A stretch of DNA of 64,000 nucleotides from Ciborinia camelliae (taxonomy: Eukaryota; Ascomycota; Leotiomycetes; Helotiales; Sclerotiniaceae). Below are positions 12,281-23,477 of this stretch, in pieces. The first letter of the stretch is position 1. Each line of letters opens with the position of its first letter. A model generated the notes under the pieces. That model had not been told where the DNA came from, made no database searches, and saw only the letters and a list, made by a program, of their open reading frames with translations. Position numbers and translations under genes: made by a program. The DNA lies in NCBI GenBank assembly GCA_025890175.1, contig JANPYM010000022.1, forward strand, positions 250,575 through 314,574, in the 5' to 3' direction.

Positions 12281-15200
12281 ATGGACGACAATCCCGCATC
12301 ACCTACGGCCTCCGAATCTTCCAAATCAAATAGCTTAAATGCTGTCTTGTCCTCAAAGTCGCGAAATGGGAGAAGGCATAGAAACTCGATATCACATTCA
12401 GTGAAGAGCGGCGCAAGTGAGGTCTCGCATGGGTTGCGCGCCTCAGTGGAGGGTGCGATCGAGAAGCTCAAAGGGCATTCGGATTCCGAGACGGAAAGCC
12501 ATGGATCGACTGGTTTCATGAAGTTGATGCCGAAAGGTTTCGAATCTAAAAGAAAGCGATTACAACGAGAGGAAGAAGAACGTCGTTTGGCAGAAGCGGT
12601 AGCTCGAGGAAAAGATGTTGCTGAAAGAGGAACTTTGGGAAATGACCTTGCTAGAAATCCCATTGTCAGAAATATTTCTGGCGGAAGTAGTTTGTGGACA
12701 TATGATTCGGAACCTGACTCGTAAGTAATGATCCATACTATCCATCGATGTTTGGATTTGATTGTTCTCCTTTTCCTTTTGATTATCTCATCTCCCTTTA
12801 CTCTTCTCATCGACAATTGTCTATTAAAACCGGCGTGGTTATTCATGGTTTGGGGATTGCAATAAGACATGGTTTAAAGCGAAAAGCTCGGGAACCTGGA
12901 AGACCCATTAGGTATCTCAGGCATCACAACCACAACATTACAGGCTTCTTTCAAGGTTCCTACCAATATCGTCAATCTTGCATACAGTACAGTTGTACTC
13001 TAAAATCACAACATCGACATCGCATTATCACAACTTACTTGCTCGTATCTGCTATCTTCTCATGCATCTTTGAACATTTACCCTTTTTAGCATACGGCTT
13101 TTCTTTGACATGTGGAGAATTGATCTACGGTTTTGGTAATTAAGTTTCTAATTCGAATTGCTGCTTTGATAGGACCGCCGAAACGCATCGGCCAGTGACT
13201 ACGCATCCTTCGCACTCCGGATATCTTACTTCTTCATCCCCACTCATACATACATCGACAATTCCGCAGATCGGACCTTTAATCTCACAACTAGAAGGAG
13301 AGCCCTTCCCGGACTCTACAGACAGTCTGGCTGCTTCCGAGTCGTCAGCATCCAGGAGCCTCTCCCAAAACCTTCGAGCTCCCACCGACGGATCTCAAAG
13401 GCGGTCGTCTTCACCAGTTGGCAGACTAAAGGAAGTGTTCAAACCAAGACGTGGATCAAGCACAAATACAAGTCCAGATCGCAAGGCTGGAGGGGGAGGG
13501 GCCGAGCATTCACTGAACACCAAGGACGGTGGGGCTGATTCCAGGCGGGGAAGTGTCAGTACTACGAAAGTTGGTTCAATATTTTCTGATAAACAGCTAC
13601 CCCTGGGCAAGCTTAGATCTGCCGCGTCATCTCCTGAGAGGCCACAAGGGGGGAAGGGCAAGCTTATTAGCATCGACACAAACCCACGTCCGCAAACTCC
13701 ACCATCCGTGAACAGGCCGGCCCCTGTTATTGTTAATACACCTCCAACACCGACCGACCCAAGATCACCGCAATTTACTTCTGCCACTAACCCGGATTCA
13801 CCTACAAAATCCGCTTCAAATGTTTTAATTTCTCCTTCGGGAAATATGATATCACATCGACGAATTCGATCAGGTTCTGCTTCAGGAGTACCCAGTAAAT
13901 TATCTAACATCCAATCTGCGCCATTGACTCCAACACCAGAGAACGGAGCAATTACACCAGGTCAAGGTCAATCAGGATTTTTCTCATCAGTCTTTTCTGC
14001 CGCTCAGAACGCTGCCAATACGTTGAGCAACAGTATAACAAATACATCGGTCCCAGGGGGCACAAGAAGTAGGAGTGGTATACAAACAATACCAGGTATA
14101 CAAGAGATTCAAAGCCCGGAAGTCGAAGCTTTGGGAGAGAGAATAAATATAGATAATCCTATGGAAGAGAAAGAACCGGCGGTTAAAACATTAGGCATGG
14201 GCGATCTTAGCCTAAGCCAATTCGGAATTTCAGAAGACGGAAATACTCCAACAATGCCGAAATATCCAGAGGAATCCAGGGGAAGGCCTGATTCAGCGAA
14301 AGATGACCATTTTTTCGCTAATCGTTCGGCCACGGCTCCAAATATGTTGACTGGGGAAAATCTCGAAGCTGTCGCTACGCATCAGATTGACGATTTGCAT
14401 CTTATCGCACGTCCACGTTCTGTATACGAACCAAGCATCAACGGAGACCGAACTCCTCCAAATGGAAGTGTATTTGAAGGTAAATCTGGCCACCGTAGTG
14501 GCAGTACTCGAAGCTCTGTCAACCGCAGGAAGAGGGGTAGTTCCGCGGCAACTGGGGGAACAATTGGAGCTGCAATTGCTGCGGCCAATTCCTCTATTGG
14601 AAGCCCAGGCTCAGGAGCGCCCAAGATCACTGGATTCGCTGTAGCCAGCAAGAAAAGAAATAGGGACTTCCATGCACTATTCAGAAGTGTACCCGATGAT
14701 GACTATCTTATCGAAGATTACAGTTGCGCTTTACAAAGAGAAATTCTGGCACATGGTCGATTATACGTCTCCGAAGGTCATCTCTGCTTTAGTAGCAATA
14801 TCTTTGGTTGGGTCACAACTTTGGTTATGAGCTTTGACGAAATCATTTCCGTAGAAAAGAGAAGCACGGCACTAGTATTCAAGAACGGTTTGATGATTTC
14901 GACATTGCATGCGAAGAACATTTTTGCTAGTTTCACAAGTCGTGATTCAACGTATGATCTTATAGTTGGTATATGGAAGATTGGTCACCCAAATTTGCGA
15001 AGTTCGCTGAATGGCATAACCCTTGAAGAGACTGGTGGTGGCGATAAGACCGAGAAATACGATGGCTTTGTTCCATCTCGTCCTGGTAGTATCTCACAAT
15101 CGTCAGATGATAGCGAAGGTAGCGGGGATGTCTATGACGAAGACGAAGATGATGAGGATGGCATGAGCTTCACACAGGCCGAAGGTAGCATCTTGGGTAG

Positions 15201-16489
15201 CGACTCGGGTGAAAAGGTTGTTAGTCGAAAGCCATCAACTGCTGTTGTGGCAAATGGGGTACAGATAGAAGGGGGAAAACAAGCCGGTTCAACGTCTGCG
15301 GCAGACTTTCCCGGTCCACTCACTCATGCCGCGACAAATTGCTCCGATACAGATACCCATTACCCGAAAATTCTTGCAGATGAGATCATTCCAGCTCCTC
15401 TTGGGAAGATCTATAGTATTATGTTTGGACCTGAATCTATAACTTGGATGCGAGATTGGCTTACTAATGACCAGAAATGCCTGGAGTTGAGTTATGACGA
15501 TAATGCCAAGATTCCTCTGTCGTTGGAAAATAAGGTTCGAAATTATTCATATATCAAGCCATTGAATGGTGCCATTGGCCCTAAGCAAACTAAATGTGTA
15601 TCTACCGAAACTCTGGATGCTATGGATCTTGAAAAGGCAGTTTCTGTTACGATATCGACCGTGACACCCGATGTACCTAGCGGTAACGTTTTCAGCACCA
15701 AGACTAGGTATTGTCTTTCATGGTCAGAAGGCAATGGAACTCGAGTGCAAGTCAATTGCGCAATTGAGTGGACGGGCAAAAGTTGGCTGAAAAGTAAGTT
15801 CATTTGTGATCTCTAATTGCGTATACAATACAATGCTAACCAAGAAATAGCTCCAATCGAAAAGGGTGCCAATGAAGGCCAAGCGCAATATACAAAAGAG
15901 GTTATCGCAGCTATCAAGGCGGCCGTCGTTACCCGTCGTTCTGGGGCCCCAATCGGTGTCGGGAAAGGTAAAAAGAAAGGTCGCAAAGGATCGAAAGCAG
16001 ATAATCTTCTCAGCAAAGTTACAGATGGTGCTTCTGAGACTAAACCCCAGGAAACCAATTGGGGTCTCTTTGAACCGGTTCGTGGTATATTTGAACCGAT
16101 TGTGGATATAGTCAAGCCACTGATGACGGGCAATATACTGTATGGACTTCTCGTCGGTCTTCTAGTAGCCAGTTGGTTCCGCTTCGGATTCCCTATTGGA
16201 GGTGGTGGAAATAGGGATTTGGGAATGAACTATCTTGGAACTCCCGAGAGGATTGCGGCATATGAGGAGATTTGGAGAAGAGAAGAAAGCGAACTTTGGC
16301 TGTGGCTGGAGGAGAGGGCGGGGATGGATAGATTGAGGGAGGTGGGGGGGATGCCAATTGAAAGGTTAGATTTAGAGGACAGGTTGAAGAGTGAGGGCAT
16401 TGAGGAGAAGGAGGTGGAGGATGCGATTAGGGTTACGGAAGAGAAATTGATGGTTTTGAAGGATGTGGTGAAGAAAAAGCAGAGGGGGA

Positions 16490-16520
<31 letters not shown>

Positions 16521-16551
16521 AGGGCAGGGCAGTTCTTCTGGTGCGATTTAG
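12281..16551 (+). CDS. GRAM-VASt lipid-transfer protein (Lam/Ysp2 family)
   Basis: Predicted ER-anchored sterol transfer protein acting at ER-plasma membrane contacts. Exons 12281-12720, 13173-15793 and 15851-16551 join to 1253 residues. The first ~630 residues are Ser/Pro-rich and disordered. A GRAM (PH-like) domain at ~640-755 includes FHALFRSVPDDDYLIEDYSC, GRLYVSEGHLCFSSNIFGW and SFDEIISVEKRSTALVF. An acidic Asp/Glu stretch follows. A VASt (StART-like sterol-binding) domain lies at ~875-1055, with GPESITWMRDWL and TKTRYCLSWSEGNGTRV; the second intron interrupts its end. One transmembrane helix sits at ~1115-1135 (ILYGLLVGLLVASWFRFGF). A helical tail ends in Gln-Ala repeats. The ATG at 12281 has a strong context (CCCGCC). 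This architecture matches yeast Lam/Ysp2 and mammalian GRAMD1. The 452-nt first intron is unusually long for the window. Confidence 0.93.
12721..13172 (+). other. Long first intron of the GRAM-VASt gene
   Basis: 452 nt, donor GTAAGTAATG, acceptor TTTGATAG. Splicing joins GAC-TC to G-ACC and preserves frame. The 131-codon open frame inside (12748-13143) has no recognisable protein character and is treated as intronic. A small cassette exon cannot be excluded. Confidence 0.6.
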
Positions 16552-18163
16552 CGTTTTCTTTTGTTTTGTTTGTTTGTGGTGAGATGGAGCAATGGATGAG
16601 CGGATCAAGAAGGGGTTGAGAGATCTATCAGATTCCCAAACGGCATACAGCGAGAAGCATATATGGTTTTATGGTATATTGTATATTGTATATGGTATAT
16701 GGCATGTGGCATATCATATCTACAGCGTAAAAGCTCCATTCACTCACTACAATACCACACAACAGATGTGGATTGAATTTTTTTTCTTTTATCCGATCTG
16801 TCTTCTTTTTCTTTTTTCTTTTTTCTTTTTTCGTTTTCGTTTTCGTTTTTCTTTTTCTTTTTCATGTGTTTGGTGTTGTGGAAGCGCTTGTAGATTGATC
16901 TTTGGTGTTTTTTCTTTTGGGTGGGTGGGGAAGGAGCAGGGGAAGGAGGAGGTTAGGGGGAAGGAGGAAGGGACATTCAGAATTCAGAATTCACACAGAT
17001 CTTGAAAATACTGGTATATCTGCAATAGCATTTTTTCCTTTAAGTTAATTTTACCCGGTTGTTGCTTTTTGTGGGGGAGAGGGGTATTTATTGGTATTGG
17101 TATTGGTATGGGTATAGGTATGGGTATGGGTAGTCGTATAGCGTGCATATATCGGGATGGGGATGTATCTAGGTATCTAGGTATCTATCTATTCTATATA
17201 TGGGGGGACACTTTTTTGGAGAATTTTAGCGTGGTGTGGGTTTTTTTGGGGGGTGGGGGGGAGGTTTGTTTTTTTTGTTTGTTTGTTTGGGAGGGAGGAG
17301 GGAAGATGGGAGGGATGAGAGGGAGGAGGGAGGAAGGTTAGGGAAGTTAGGGAGGAAGGGAGGGAGGATTATAATTATAATTATAATTATATAGTTTAGG
17401 TAAGGTATAGGTATATAGGAAGGAGGGGATATGGGTATGTAGGTATGTAGGTATGTAGATAGGTGGATGGGTGGATGGGTGGATGGATGGGTAGGCGGGT
17501 AGATAGTCAAGGTTTAGAATAATATATATATGTATTGAGGTTTGGTTTGATTTTGTGTTTGTGAGTTGGAGTGATGAGTTGGAGTGATGAGTTGGAGTAA
17601 TAAATTAAAGTAATGAGTTGAAGTGATAAGTTAGAGTGATAAGTTGAAGTGATAAGTTGGAGTGATAAGTTGAAGTAATGAGTTGGAGTGATAAGTTGAG
17701 GGTTGTTTATGCGGTAAGGGGTGGGGTGGGGGGTGGATGGTGGATGATGGATGGTTTGTGAAGCTTGATGTGTTGTATATATTAGGTAGGTATTTTTATA
17801 GTTTGATGTTCTAGAAATGATAATGATAGTGGTAGTAGTATTGTTGAATAAAGCTGGATTGATATTGAAATTAAATTAGATTGGATTAGGATTTGATAAT
17901 CCTTTATATCGAAGATGGATATCATATATTATTATATAAAATGTTGATTAGATGTTAAAATTCGAATTCGAATTCGAATTCGATAGAGATTGGGATATTG
18001 AATAGACACCAGGTTCTACTTGAGTCCAAGTCATACGTTCGACGGAAGTCCAAGTTGAGTTGGTGAAGGAGTTGGAACCGAAGAAGCTCGAAAATCGTAT
18101 TACAGATGTAACAATGCCCCTATTATCAAGCGAATCAGATTAGCCTTAGTCTTTCTTGTCTGT
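16552..18163. other. Intergenic, very repeat-rich
   Basis: No gene seen. Contents: GTATAT/TATGG dyads (16660-16720), a T-rich tract with TTTTCG and TTTTTC repeats (16780-16865), GGTATG repeats (17090-17130), G-rich GGGA runs (17280-17370), TTATAA repeats (17370-17390), TAGGTATG and GGATGGGT repeats (17425-17495), a 13-mer minisatellite (17562-17700) and ATTCGA repeats (17958-17982). Confidence 0.6.
17562..17700. repeat. Minisatellite, 13-bp GAGTTGGAGTGAT units
   Basis: About ten imperfect head-to-tail copies of GAGTTGGAGTGAT and its variants (AAGTTGAAGTGAT, GAGTTGGAGTAAT) lie just left of the accessory block. The unit length is not a multiple of 3, so no repeat protein is implied. Confidence 0.85.
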
Positions 18164-18277
18164 GTCATGCCTAGGCCCCTGTGAATACCATGTAGCTAGT
18201 CACGTGATCGCCCTCTATATTAGTTGGTGATCTTCTGAAGAGGATCCTTTCCTCTTCAGCATAGTTCTTTTATCAGA
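18164..18277 (-). repeat. Dispersed hairpin repeat, copy A (inverted)
   Basis: Reverse-complement match to copies B (22012-22126) and C (25956-26074). Shared core: TCTGATAAAAGAACTATGC, then GAAGAGGAAAGGATCCTCTTC-type hairpin arms, AGATCACCA, CACGTGACTAG and CCTAGGCATGAC. It begins within ~90 bp of where the rhodopsin-domain relic loses its reading frame, so the gene may have been cut at this element. Likely a terminal fragment of a non-autonomous transposable element. Confidence 0.75.
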
Positions 18278-18363
18278 CTACTGATCCTTGATACGATTCC
18301 CATATGCCCTTGGTGACGTGCATGACAGTCTGTGGTATTTAATGCCAGATATAGAACACACTT

Positions 18364-19313
18364 ACAGACTCCCCACAGCAAATGTTATCGTTAAAAGTAT
18401 CTGCGAGATCATAGTCAGGATCTCTCAAATCAATGCATTCAGTGCTAATAGAAGCTATTTCCTGGTAAAGTTGCTTACCTTTGTACGCCTAGATGCATGA
18501 AAATTCCATACCACAGGTATCGGTAAGGCCAAAATGGCAATATCGGTAGCAGTATTCTAGTCCAGATGTAAAAGGCGTTCCGGTCGATCCAAGTGGCTGG
18601 GATCGAAGCGTCCCAGTTGGCTGCAAATGTTTTAAATTCGGCAAAATTAACTGTGAACGTCGCAATCGTCGTCCCAATCAAAACTATAGCAGCATACCGT
18701 CAGTATCCTGTCACGGTGTGTATGCAAGAGACCCGTGAACTCCATCCAGGGCAAGCTTCAGTCAAAATAAGTAACCAATTTCCCCTCAAAACGACATTTG
18801 GTCGGTTGTAATAAACAGTTGGATTGAGAAAGATTGTGTGAAATGTCACGTACCAAACATGACAATACTTATGACACGAGTCCATTTTGCAATGAATAAT
18901 CGATGATAAAGACACAAGATCGCAATCTTTGGAAGATTAACAGCCACCCAGTAAATAGCAGCCAGTGCGAGGAGATGCTTGAACCAGATGGCAACTTGAT
19001 CAGGATGATGCTTTTCGAGATAGGCAAGATGATGACCGGCTCCGCCATATTTGACCGCACCTGAAGCAGTAAGCTGATGCTCCCCATTTCCTTCGGGTAT
19101 TTTTCACTAATGTCTACACCTGCCTGGCACATTTGAAGAAACAATGCAATTGAAAATGGGAATATCATCCTTAACCCAAGGTCCTTTGATCATCCATCGT
19201 GCAACATAACGCAGCGCGATACATATGATTTGGACTGGAATCCAGATGATGGTGAAGATGATGACTCGGTTACCTCTGAATGTCGAATCATCTTCAAGAG
19301 GCATACTCGTCAT
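18364..19313 (-). pseudogene. Rhodopsin-domain (Pth11-like) membrane protein, broken and 3'-truncated
   Basis: Starts at the ATG at 19313 with an N-terminal membrane helix (VIIFTIIWIPVQIICIALRY) and ARWMIKGPWVKDD, typical of fungal rhodopsin-domain/Pth11-like integral membrane proteins. Later pieces read KYGGAGHHLAYLEKHHPDQV, then IYWVAVNLPKIAILCLYHRL, then WDASIPATWIDRNAFYIWT and ATDIAILALPIPVVWNFHAS. Plausible 58-nt and ~160-nt introns link some of these. At least two frame breaks cannot be repaired by splicing: one just after VKDD (~19172) and one between YIWT and ATDIAI (~18555). The last recognisable piece (LLTITFAVGSL, to ~18364) is followed by copy A of the hairpin repeat instead of the remaining helices and cytoplasmic tail. 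Members of this family sense surfaces or ligands; this copy is almost certainly dead. Confidence 0.7.
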
Positions 19314-19830
19314 GATTCCCGAGGTGAATACAATGATAGACGAAAGGGAAAATAGTGGGAAGAAGTGGAGAATATATGACTTGAGTGAAGTTCTAAGCTA
19401 TTGATCACGCTTCAGTTGATAGGGGTTGGCTGATTATAAGTGCCATTGACCTAACTGGTCATGTCTACTTCGATTAAACATCAGCGATTTAAGATCTTAG
19501 CTCCACCATGATGTGCATTTACAACGCTCTTGCCTTGGAACAAAAGAGGCTCAAAGTCTTTGGCAGAGGTCCGTCCCATCGAATGTAATTTGCAAAATGA
19601 TATGCCACTGTTTGTCTCGTTTTAAGTTATATGGACGCCAATTTAATTCTTCACTCGAATTGTAGTAGAATGGCAGATGCAATGACTAAAGGAAAGCCAC
19701 TCAATTCTCAATGATCCTCAAAATAAATAAAAATGGAACTGTATTGTTTGTGCCTAGGATTGTTTCTAAAAACTACATAATCTTCCACGAAGAGTTTCCA
19801 AGAGATGTCATGAAAGATTTCTCGATTCCA
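19314..19830. other. Spacer between two minus-strand genes
   Basis: No open frame with protein character. Should hold the 3' UTR region of the enoyl-reductase-like gene's neighbour and the former promoter of the rhodopsin-domain gene. Confidence 0.4.
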
Positions 19831-21156
19831 TCAAGGTGTATCTGAGATTCGAAAGACGAGTTTGGTTCCGCGAATCTTGTCTTCCCTCATTAATTGTTGC
19901 CTGGTACACCGTTAGTAAAAGCCACCATGATAGTGGTATAATGACTTACGCATCCAAAATTCCATGCAAGCCTTTCGTACCCACAGTGGCGGGATGTGGG
20001 ACAACCTTTTTCTGGGCAATCAAGCCGTCAACCTCCTTCATGAACTTGACTGTAAACTCATAATCTTCTGGTTTAGCAAGACAATGCCAGGCTCCTCTCA
20101 GAAATGTCTCACCCCAACATGTATAAGCCATCGTGAAACCAGAGTCAACGTCATCTCTTGGGAAATCCACTGGAAGTAACGCTGTATACTGTGCTCTGGG
20201 TTCAGACGTAGTCGAGATAGCTGCAGCGCAAATAGCTACAGACGACGGCAAAGTAATTGTGTCAAAGACGTGTTTCAAACTATTGTTTGTGTACTCTCGA
20301 ATCTTTTCGCCAACTTGAGGGTCGTTGTAATCGAAGACTTTGTCGGCTCCACGAGACTTGACGAGTTCGAAATTGTTTGGGCTAGCGGTAGTTATAACCT
20401 CTAAGCCTGACCTGTTAACATGTGAGCGCGAGAAGGCTAAGAGCAAGATGAAACATTAAGACTGACAGTTTGGCCAATTGAATACCAATTGTTCCAGTTG
20501 CAGTACTTCCACCATAAATGAGCAGTTGAATAGGTTTTTCTGCAGGTTGAGATGGAAGAGGGAGTTTGAGCGTTTGGTAAATACCCTGTTTCCAAATTAG
20601 ACAGCCATTTCAACCTCAATGCTTGTGAATTTGTCAAATTACCTGGCCGTTGGTACCGACAGCAACACCTAAAGTGGCGGCATCTTCCATGCTCATGAAA
20701 TCAGGAACTTTGCCAAATATGCCATCTTTTGCGACGATGTATTCCGCAAATGCTCCATCTTCGGGATTCAAGTAATTGCAGCCGTGGACGAATCCCCAAA
20801 TTCTGTCACCCTTCTTGACATCAGATTTAACCTCTGATCCAATTTCTACAACAGTTCCAGAAAAGTCACACCCTTTTTGGAGTTAAAAGATTAGCTTCTT
20901 AGATTCGAAATGTTGGAAAACAGTTGGAGTAAATGTTCTTACCAACTCTAGAACCTGCTCTTCCCATCTCATCGAGTGTCTTCCAATCAGCTAGCAAATT
21001 GGTCAGCAGCTAATATACTTTGGGCATGATGGAAGTACTTGGATTCAAGGCCACAGCTACCACTTTGACTTTCACATAGTCTGGTCGAAGGGAGGGCTCA
21101 TTAGCGTCATCGACCACTTTGGCGACGCCTAAACCTTGGACGATAAGTGCCTTCAT
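19831..21156 (-). CDS. ToxD/LovC-like zinc-type oxidoreductase (trans enoyl reductase)
   Basis: Medium-chain dehydrogenase/reductase without the catalytic-zinc cysteines, the type that serves fungal polyketide synthases as a separate NADPH enoyl reductase. Six exons, 21039-21156, 20943-20990, 20643-20872, 20467-20585, 19950-20411 and 19831-19900, splice in frame to 348 residues. Motifs: GroES-like N-terminus with [15 protein letters not shown], then [22 protein letters not shown] and [13 protein letters not shown]. The Rossmann nucleotide site is [20 protein letters not shown] (donor GTCAGT after it), then [22 protein letters not shown]. The C-terminus [11 protein letters not shown]...[10 protein letters not shown] is typical. 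No stops or shifts were found, in contrast to its neighbours. The relic HR-PKS at 27.4 kb lies in the same block, which suggests a former pathway partner. A quinone-reductase role elsewhere is possible. Confidence 0.9.
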
Positions 21157-22011
21157 GATGGAAACTTCGAAGTAGAGATTAAAGAATTTTCTTATTGTGA
21201 AAGTTAAAAGATCACAACTGAATAGAGTGCCCGTGTCGATTTAAGTAAATGTTGGCTGACATGTGAAGAATCGGGAGAATCAAAGTTCTGTTGGTGTGCG
21301 GGGCTCGTGGAGGTGTATATACCATCTAATACAATCTAGATGAGGTTTTGCATCAGACCTCTTATGATCTAGTTTGTAAAGTGAGCTGACATGCATATTA
21401 TTAGAACAATCCAAAAATTCATTAACAAAATGTAAATGCTTATGACCGTAAAATCCGAAGAGACTTAATCAATTTCCGATGAACATGTCGACAACTAGAG
21501 TTAAGCGATTCTTTAATATAGAATTAATGGCAAATACCTAAAATAACATCATTTTGAACTTTGATACCCCAACTAGCATAATATGCTATTCAAGGTTTAG
21601 CATATATTATTTAAGGTAGTTTTATTTTTCGACAAATACCTAAAATAGCATCATTTTGAACTTCGATATCCCAACTAACACAATATGCTATTCGAGATCT
21701 AGTATATACTATTTGAAATAGTTTTATTTTTCAAAATGATGCTATTCTAATCTTAATAAAAAAAATATTTAATTTGTAAATATCTGAAATAGCATTATTT
21801 TGAACTTTGATACCCTAAATAGCATAGGAACTTTTTATTTCAACCTCAAATAGCATATATAGAGGAAGAAGCAAAGTAGATAAGGGGGAAGGGGGAAGGG
21901 AGGTAAGGGGGGAAAGGTTAAGGTGAAAGGGTATAGATTTAAATATCTGTTCTCTCACACGCGTCACATCGAATCATATGGGTCGAAACGTACATATGCA
22001 ATCTGATAAAA
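21157..22011. other. Intergenic with dispersed AT-rich repeat units
   Basis: Upstream region of the enoyl-reductase-like gene. 21528-21832 holds three diverged copies of an AT-rich unit, listed separately. A purine-rich GGGGAAGGG tract lies at 21883-21930. From 21956 the sequence CACACGCGTCACA begins the extended form of repeat copy B. No gene seen. Confidence 0.55.
21528..21832 (+). repeat. AT-rich dispersed tandem repeat (three units)
   Basis: Units begin with CAAATACCTAAAATAGCATC followed by ATTTTGAACTTTGATA and CCCCAACTA. Copies start at about 21531, 21635 and 21776, ~105-140 bp apart. Another copy is at 32553-32645, at the other edge of the accessory block. Confidence 0.8.
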
Positions 22012-22126
22012 GTACTATGCTGAAGAGGAAAGGATCCTCTCCAAGAGATCACCACTTAATATAGAGTCACCTAATATAGAATATGATCACGTGACTAGTT
22101 ACATGGCATTGACTAGTAGGCATGGC
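22012..22126 (+). repeat. Dispersed hairpin repeat, copy B
   Basis: Same orientation as copy C, opposite to A. Core TCTGATAAAAGTACTATGC, then GAAGAGGAAAGGATCCTCT and GATCACGTGACTAG. The match with copy C extends left to CACACGCGTCACA at about 21956. A and B are inverted repeats enclosing the rhodopsin relic and enoyl reductase (~3.7 kb). Confidence 0.75.
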
Positions 22127-23477
22127 AATGTGCCCTCGATTATACAATTCGCTCAACCCTAGTCGCAATGCAATCAAATCCTTCCTTGTTCGAATATTCA
22201 TTCGTACGTGTCATGATGTTTTGTTTGAACCCGACAGTGTGGTGCGGCTCCACTTGCCTGCTAATCAGAAATTCTGGCCAACCACCCCTGGTGATTGGTA
22301 CCACCAACTTCGACCAACAATGACTTCAAAGAAGATACGTTAAGTCAACTTTCTGAAATTCAGCAAAATAATTTAGCTTTTTTTAACAATCGGAAATATT
22401 AGACTTCATTAGAATAATATCAAATCAATCATTTTTATTAAAAGAAAAATATTCAAAAGATAATCAAAAGCCATAATTTTATATGAAATATCATATTATA
22501 CAATATATAATTATTTTAATATTAAGTTTTGAAATGGTGTTTACTATATGGAGGTTGCTGTAGATCAAAGTCGGTGGTATCAACTAACTTCAGTTAGTTA
22601 GCCACCTTGTGTGATTAGCCGACAAGTAGAGGCTCCTTTCCGGTTGATCAATTTAACAGCGGTCTTTGGTCTGGGTTATCACAAGGAGAAGCCACTTGTA
22701 AAAGTTGGCAGAAGTTAGGATGTGATCACGGTTTACATGGTTGGGTGCAGTCGTCCGAGGAAATGACACCACGCCATGCATACTGACGACTGTATTGCTC
22801 CCCTCATGTGGGCCAATGTCTACCCAGCGGGGAGGCGTTACGGGATTGTTTTCCGGTGCCTTATCTATTCTGCGGCGCAGTACATGATGATAGAGGACCA
22901 GCCAGTAGTTCATCTGCCGCACGGCATAACAGTTGGTGCGGCTGAATCAAAGCATGGATTTATGCGAAGTGACTATGACTGCGCCTTTCAGATGGCCCAA
23001 TTTCTTCTGAATGGGAAGGTCATTGAAATGGCATTAATTTGAAATTCCCTTATTTTTCTACTATGCTTTGGTTATCTATCTACGCACCCCACAACAGCAA
23101 ACAAAAAGATAGTTAGTCTTACGGAACTTTCCTCGACGTTTGTAGAACTGGGCTATTTGGGATGGAGACGTTCGAGTGGACAATTTTCAGATGATGCTTA
23201 TTCATAGCCAAATGACTGGTGGTTTGGACAATCTCTTGTCATTGATTACTAAAAAAAATCATGTTTGTTTGGAGCTACCTCGTACCTTGGTATTCAAACC
23301 AATTACTTAATGGATATAGCTAGAAACAGTTGAGAAAATGCACCCCATATCATACAAAGTAGGACCCTCGTAAATCTGCTGGTTGGCTATTAATCAGAAG
23401 TATCATGCATTCAATACATGAAGCAGGCTATATCGCATGCCGTGACCACAATATTCTTGAAACCTGATAATGTAGTT
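22127..23477. other. Intergenic with one weak open frame
   Basis: Contains an AT-rich patch (22380-22540). An 88-codon plus frame at 22776-23042 (starting MHTDDCIAPLMWANVYPAG) and an antisense 89-codon frame overlap it; neither matches a family I recognise. The rest shows nothing. Confidence 0.35.
22776..23042 (+). CDS. Unrecognised 88-codon open frame
   Basis: Starts at an ATG. Composition is protein-like (AGRRYGIVFRCLIYSAAQYM, then PVVHLPHGITVGAAESKHGF), with no signal peptide, membrane helix or known motif. It sits between repeat copy B and the DHA1 transporter gene in a block full of relics, so it may be a fragment of a lost gene. An overlapping antisense frame is equally long, which lowers confidence. 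Confidence 0.2.
   Translation: MHTDDCIAPLMWANVYPAGRRYGIVFRCLIYSAAQYMMIEDQPVVHLPHGITVGAAESKHGFMRSDYDCAFQMAQFLLNGKVIEMALI

Noticed and set aside
12748..13143. 131-codon frame as a separate gene
   Set aside because: Lies wholly inside an intron whose removal keeps the GRAM-VASt frame.
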